Assembly (NCBI GenBank): GCA_046757585.1
Contig: JBHHYR010000029.1
Span: 1 to 28,379, forward strand
From: JBHHYR01 sp046757585
GTDB lineage: Bacteria; Desulfobacterota; Binatia; HRBIN30
DNA length: 28,379 bases
Direction: 5' to 3'
The translations under genes were made by a program, and so were the position numbers. Shown here in pieces: positions 24,933 to 28,379 of the stretch; the first letter of the stretch is position 1; each line of letters begins with the position of its first letter. A model generated the notes under the pieces. The model was not told the origin of the DNA. It saw nothing but the letters and a program-made list of their open reading frames with translations, and did no database searches.

Positions 24933-25789
24933 CCCAACGCTGCTGCGAACGCACGCAGATTATACCGCATGAGATTGCCGTAGTGATCGCGGCCTCGGAC
25001 AGCTGGTCCCCCAATCGGGTCGACTACGACCGTCTGCGCGCCGAACTCATTGGCGATCTGTTGCGCGATCCGGCGGTTCAACTGTGGTTCGATGAGGATG
25101 GCGTGCACGTGCGCTGCGCGGGCGGCCCGCACGACAGCGGCAATTTCTTGCGCTGACGGTTCCTTACCCGGAAACGGTTCTACCACCGCAACCTCGTGCA
25201 AACCATAGCGCTGCGCGAAATAGTGCCAGCCAGGGTGGAAGGAGATGTAATTCTTGTTGGCTAGTGGGGCCAGCGTGTTTCTGATGTCCGCGTCGAGGCG
25301 GGTGAGGGCAACACGGAACTCGGCCGCGGCGTGCTCGAACGCCGCCCGCTGTTCCGCACGTGCCCGGATGAGCGCCGCCAGGATGGCGGGAACAATGTGG
25401 TCTCGAACCAACAGAGGGTCGAGCCAGACATGCGGGTCGCCGCCGCGCCGTAACCGCAGGCCGTTGGTGATGCGTACCACCTCGGTCGCGCCGGGCCGCG
25501 CACCGAGCAGCTTCTCCGCCCACGTATCCAGTCCACCACCGACGGCCACGACGAGGCGAGCCCGTGCCACCACACGTACCTCCGCCGGAGTGGGCTCGAA
25601 CGTATGCGGGCTGGCGCCGGACGGCAACAAGGTTACAACCTCGACGTGTCCATCGCCGAGCTGTCGGGCGACATCGGCAAGCGGGAATATCGTTGCCACC
25701 ACGGGGAGGCGCCCGTCAGCGCTTGCCGAAAGCGACGTGCCGCACAACAACGTGGCGGCGATCACCCAGGAACGGTGCATTTGCCGCAT
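24929..25789 (-). CDS. znuA: Metal-ion ABC transporter periplasmic binding protein
   Basis: 286 residues from ATG 25789; ATG 25780 is an alternative, and the long frame up to 26146 is antisense to the BMP gene. A signal peptide (WVIAATLLCGTSLSASADG) is followed by VVATIFPLADVARQLGDG, the common start of cluster A-I metal-binding proteins. The metal ligands are visible: PHTFEPTP, GGDPHVWLDP, ISFHPGWHYFAQRYGL and VVDPIGG. No His-rich loop is present between the first two, unlike many high-affinity ZnuA proteins, so the metal could be zinc or manganese. It is the first gene of the operon, and the divergent BMP lipoprotein gene starts 151 bp away. No clear Zur-type inverted repeat was found in between. 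Confidence 0.88.
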   Translation of the reverse strand: MRQMHRSWVIAATLLCGTSLSASADGRLPVVATIFPLADVARQLGDGHVEVVTLLPSGASPHTFEPTPAEVRVVARARLVVAVGGGLDTWAEKLLGARPGATEVVRITNGLRLRRGGDPHVWLDPLLVRDHIVPAILAALIRARAEQRAAFEHAAAEFRVALTRLDADIRNTLAPLANKNYISFHPGWHYFAQRYGLHEVAVVEPFPGKEPSAQEIAAVVRAARAAHVHAILIEPQLNRRIAQQIANEFGAQTVVVDPIGGPAVRGRDHYGNLMRYNLRAFAAALG

Positions 25790-25940
25790 CGTGGCGGAGT
25801 TCCCCCGCAGCGTCAAATCCTGTCGCCGGCAGTTCCACCACGGCCGCTTCAAGTTGTTCTTGGGGGACGCGCTTCTGTGGTGAGGAATCTCCGCTTTTCC
25901 TTGCTCCCGCAAATGGCGGTCCGCTATAAGGCCGTGGACC

Positions 25941-26960
25941 ATGCGCCGCTTCGCACTTCTTGCCGTCGCGATGGCGGTGGCCGTAGCAGTGCCTGGCTGC
26001 CAGCGCGAGTCGGCCCCTGCGCGTGCCACAGCGCCGACACCGCCAGCCGTGACTCCGGCGCTGCCGTTCAAGGTGGCCTTGTTGAGCCCGGGGCCGGTGA
26101 GCGATGCCGGCTGGAACGCTTTGGCGTACGAAGGCTTGCTGGCCATTCACGACCAGCTTGGGGCCAAGATAGCGCAGATCCAGACGAAGACCCCGGCGGA
26201 GTTTGAATCGGGCTTTCGCGACTTCGCTCGCCGGGGCTACCAACTGGTCTTCGGGCACGGCTTCGAGTTCCAGGATGCCGCCGCGGCCGTCGCTGCGGAC
26301 TTTCCCCATACCGTGTTCGTCACGACCTCCGGCAACACTGTGCGGAAGAACGTGGCACCGCTGCGCTTCATGCTGGAGCAGGCGACCTACCTCGAAGGCG
26401 TGCTGGCGGCAGGAATGTCAAAAACGGGCAAGGCTGGTGTCGTGGGGGGTATCGAGATTCCCTCGGTGAAGAGCACGATTCTCGCCTTTGCAGCCGGTGC
26501 CAAGGCAGTGCGTCCTGACTTCACCGTCGTGACTGCCTACGTAGGGAACTGGGAAGATGTGGGGGCGGCCAAAGAAGCGGCTCTGGCGCTGGTACAGCAG
26601 GGCTGCGACTTTCTGTTCCACAACGCCGATGCCGCAGGGCTCGGTGTGTTTCGGGCGGCGCAGGAAAAGGGTGTGTATGCTTTCGGCGCTAACAAGGACC
26701 AAAACGACGTCGCCCCCGACGTGGTGATTGCGAGTGCCGTGATCGACATCCCACGCGCTTTCCTCGAGGTGGCTCGCGAGGTGAGAGCCGGTCGCTTCGA
26801 GGGCACGGTCAAACGCATGGGTATGAAGGGTGGATTTGTTTCGCTCGTCGTGAACCCCCGCCTTGCATCGCGCATCCCTGTGGGTGTGAAAGCCCGGATC
26901 GATGACGCGCGCCAGGCCATTCTCGCGGGGACGTTGACGGTGCCCACCGCGGAATTCTGA
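25941..26960 (+). CDS. BMP-family ABC transporter substrate-binding lipoprotein (nucleoside-type)
   Basis: A 339-residue protein with an N-terminal lipoprotein signal (LLAVAMAVAVAVPGC, Cys as the lipidation site), then a low-complexity Ala/Pro/Thr linker. The mature part has the features of the BMP/PnrA/Med group: VALLSPGPVSDAGWNALAYEG, GFRDFARRGYQLVFGHGFEF, GVLAAGMSKTGKAGVVGG, CDFLFHNADAAGLGV and GVYAFGANKDQNDVAPD. Members bind purine nucleosides or similar ligands. The next gene, 84 bp downstream, encodes the matching two-domain ATPase. The start ATG follows a GC-rich stretch without a strong ribosome site. Confidence 0.88.
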   Translation: MRRFALLAVAMAVAVAVPGCQRESAPARATAPTPPAVTPALPFKVALLSPGPVSDAGWNALAYEGLLAIHDQLGAKIAQIQTKTPAEFESGFRDFARRGYQLVFGHGFEFQDAAAAVAADFPHTVFVTTSGNTVRKNVAPLRFMLEQATYLEGVLAAGMSKTGKAGVVGGIEIPSVKSTILAFAAGAKAVRPDFTVVTAYVGNWEDVGAAKEAALALVQQGCDFLFHNADAAGLGVFRAAQEKGVYAFGANKDQNDVAPDVVIASAVIDIPRAFLEVAREVRAGRFEGTVKRMGMKGGFVSLVVNPRLASRIPVGVKARIDDARQAILAGTLTVPTAEF

Positions 26961-27044
26961 CGATGCGGTACGGTGCCATGCCGGCGGAGGACGCTTCGTG
27001 TCCGCGGTAGCAGGTGGAGGGCCTCTGCGAGGGTTGGGAACGAA

Positions 27045-28379
27045 ATGAACGAGGCCCCGCTGCTAGCCGTCCGCAACCTGCGGAAACGTTTCGGTGACGT
27101 GCACGCGCTCCGGGGCGTGGATTGTGACTTCCGTGCCGGCGAGATTCACGCTGTCCTGGGCGAAAACGGTGCGGGGAAGTCCACGCTGATGCACGTGTTG
27201 GCTGGGGTGTGTCGTCCGGATGCGGGCAGTATTGTTCTGGACGGCAAGTCGGTTGCCTTTGCCTCCTCACGTGCCGCACGGAGCGCCGGCATTGGCATGG
27301 TTCACCAGCATTTTACCCTCATCGACACACTGACCGTCGCCGAGAACTTGGCGCTCAGTTTGCCGCGTCGCTCCCGCTGGCGCTTCGACGCTCGGGCTGC
27401 TGCGGCGGCGGCCAACGCGTTGGCGGCGCGCGTCGGACTGGAGCCGAGCCCGGGCGACGCACCTGTCTCCGCCCTGTCGGTCGGGGCGTGCCAGCGGTTG
27501 GAAATAGTGAAGGCACTAGCAGGAGCAGGGCGCGTGCTCATTCTCGACGAGCCGACCGCCGTCTTGACGCCGCAGGAGGTGAAAAAGCTGTTCGCCATCC
27601 TGCGGGCACTGCGCGCCCAGGGCCGTGTGGTGATCTTCATCACCCACAAGTTGCGCGAAGTGAAGGAGATTGCCGATCGCGTTACAATCATGCGCGGCGG
27701 CCGCGTCGTCAGTGCCTGCGCCGTGGGCGACCTTGGCGAACGCGACATGGCGGAGCGGATGGTCGGCACTGTCCCGTCGCTGAGCGCGCGTGTACCTCGT
27801 CGGTACAGCGAGCGGCCCGTCGTGCTGCAAGTTTCGCAGCTCAGCGCCCGGGACCGCGACGGCCCGCCAGCGCTCGTCGACGTGAGCATTGCCGTACGCA
27901 CTGGCGAGATCTTCGGGATCGCTGGTGTCGATGGCAACGGCCAGCGTGAGTTGTTCGAGGTCCTGGTCGGGTTGCGGCGTCCTACCACCGGCGTCGTGCG
28001 GGTTGGCGGTCAGCCCCTCAGCGAGTTCACGCCGCGTGCGGCGTTGGCAGCGGGCATCAGGCACATCCCGCCCGACCGGCAGCGCGAAGGCCTCGTGCTG
28101 CTGATGACCGTGGAGGAGAATCTGCTGCTCAGCCGCAGCATCCTCGATCAGTTCAGCCGGCATGGCCTGCTGCACTGGGGGGCCGCGCGGCGGTTTGCCA
28201 GTGATCTGGCCCGCCAGTACGCGTTGCGCTGTGAACACCTCGGCGCACCGGCGGCGTCCTTGTCAGGGGGCAATGCGCAACGCATCATTATCGCGCGTGG
28301 GCTGGCTCAACAGCCGGCCGTGTTGGTTGCGGTCAATCCGACCCGGGGCCTTGACGTGACCGCCGCCGTAGGCATGGCA
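27045..28379 (+). CDS. ABC transporter ATP-binding protein, two NBDs (nucleoside/simple-sugar type), C-terminus outside the window
   Basis: The frame is open from ATG 27045 to the window end, 445 codons. The first NBD has GENGAGKST, MVHQHFTLIDTLTV, a signature of LSVGACQRLEIVKAL (LSVG rather than LSGG), and LILDEPTAVL. The second NBD starts near residue 265 with GVDGNGQRELFEV (degenerate Walker A), then HIPPDRQREGL, LSGGNAQRIIIARGL and VNPTRGLD. This asymmetric twin-domain layout is the NupA/RbsA-like group of COG3845, which pairs with BMP-family binding proteins and two permeases. Those permeases are expected just beyond the window. The weakened second Walker A is usual for the group. Confidence 0.88.
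   Translation, partial: MNEAPLLAVRNLRKRFGDVHALRGVDCDFRAGEIHAVLGENGAGKSTLMHVLAGVCRPDAGSIVLDGKSVAFASSRAARSAGIGMVHQHFTLIDTLTVAENLALSLPRRSRWRFDARAAAAAANALAARVGLEPSPGDAPVSALSVGACQRLEIVKALAGAGRVLILDEPTAVLTPQEVKKLFAILRALRAQGRVVIFITHKLREVKEIADRVTIMRGGRVVSACAVGDLGERDMAERMVGTVPSLSARVPRRYSERPVVLQVSQLSARDRDGPPALVDVSIAVRTGEIFGIAGVDGNGQRELFEVLVGLRRPTTGVVRVGGQPLSEFTPRAALAAGIRHIPPDRQREGLVLLMTVEENLLLSRSILDQFSRHGLLHWGAARRFASDLARQYALRCEHLGAPAASLSGGNAQRIIIARGLAQQPAVLVAVNPTRGLDVTAAVGMA

Noticed and set aside
24929..26146. 405-codon minus-strand frame for the metal-binding protein
   Set aside because: The upstream 119 codons are antisense to the BMP lipoprotein gene and carry no signal peptide; the signal peptide begins at 25789.
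1..28379. CRISPR arrays, tRNA or rRNA genes
   Set aside because: No regularly spaced short repeats, and no cloverleaf or rRNA-like sequence, were seen when reading both strands.

Overview
The window is GC-rich bacterial chromosome with long open frames, 4-bp gene overlaps (ATGA, TAATG) and secreted proteins that carry dockerin-like EF-hand pairs and Thr/Pro-rich linkers. This style fits an uncultured soil or groundwater lineage of the former Deltaproteobacteria, for example Binatota-like. That placement is inference only: there is no rRNA or other marker gene here.

Layout. 1-85 (-): first codons of a pyruvate/2-oxo acid dehydrogenase E1 alpha subunit, cut by the window edge. 472-1425 (+): a DNA-binding protein made of two tandem IS630-type recognition modules without a transposase catalytic domain. 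1439-6518: two divergent secreted proteins, a matrixin-like zinc metalloprotease (-) and a four-repeat extracellular protein with an N-terminal dockerin-like domain (+). 6829-7514: a small sulfotransferase-fold protein, preceded by a possible leader ORF.

7864-16440 (-) is the most unusual part: a co-directional block that reads as a decayed DISARM-like defence island. In transcription order it holds a DrmD-like SNF2 helicase, an Eco57I/DrmMI-like adenine methyltransferase, an HD phosphohydrolase (YwfO/COG1078 type), a YwgA-like protein and a very large SF2 helicase with zinc ribbons, a DUF1998-like C4 region and a C-terminal PD-(D/E)XK nuclease. Only the YwgA-like gene is intact. The HD gene has one frameshift. 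Each of the three large genes has frameshifts and an internal deletion that removes catalytic parts while both ends are kept. Genes outside the block are intact, which argues for real decay rather than poor sequence. The frameshifted parts were joined by reading the alternative frames by eye.

16750-17904 (+): an AAA+ ATPase with a DUF4143 domain, whose start codon lies inside an 18-bp inverted repeat. 18111-21316 (-): a tetraspanning membrane protein, with a well-formed leader ORF, followed closely by a secreted FG-GAP/VCBS (CRTAC1-type) protein with ASPIC/UnbV and dockerin-like C-terminal domains. 21519-21599: a double hairpin repeat. 21709-23109 (+): a VOC/glyoxalase-fold protein and an amidohydrolase-2 protein lacking several usual metal ligands. 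23299-25789 (-): a complete znuA-znuC-znuB-like metal ABC importer with 4-bp overlaps. 25941-28379 (+): a BMP-family lipoprotein and the start of a two-domain ABC ATPase, i.e. the beginning of a nucleoside-type ABC importer operon that runs off the window.
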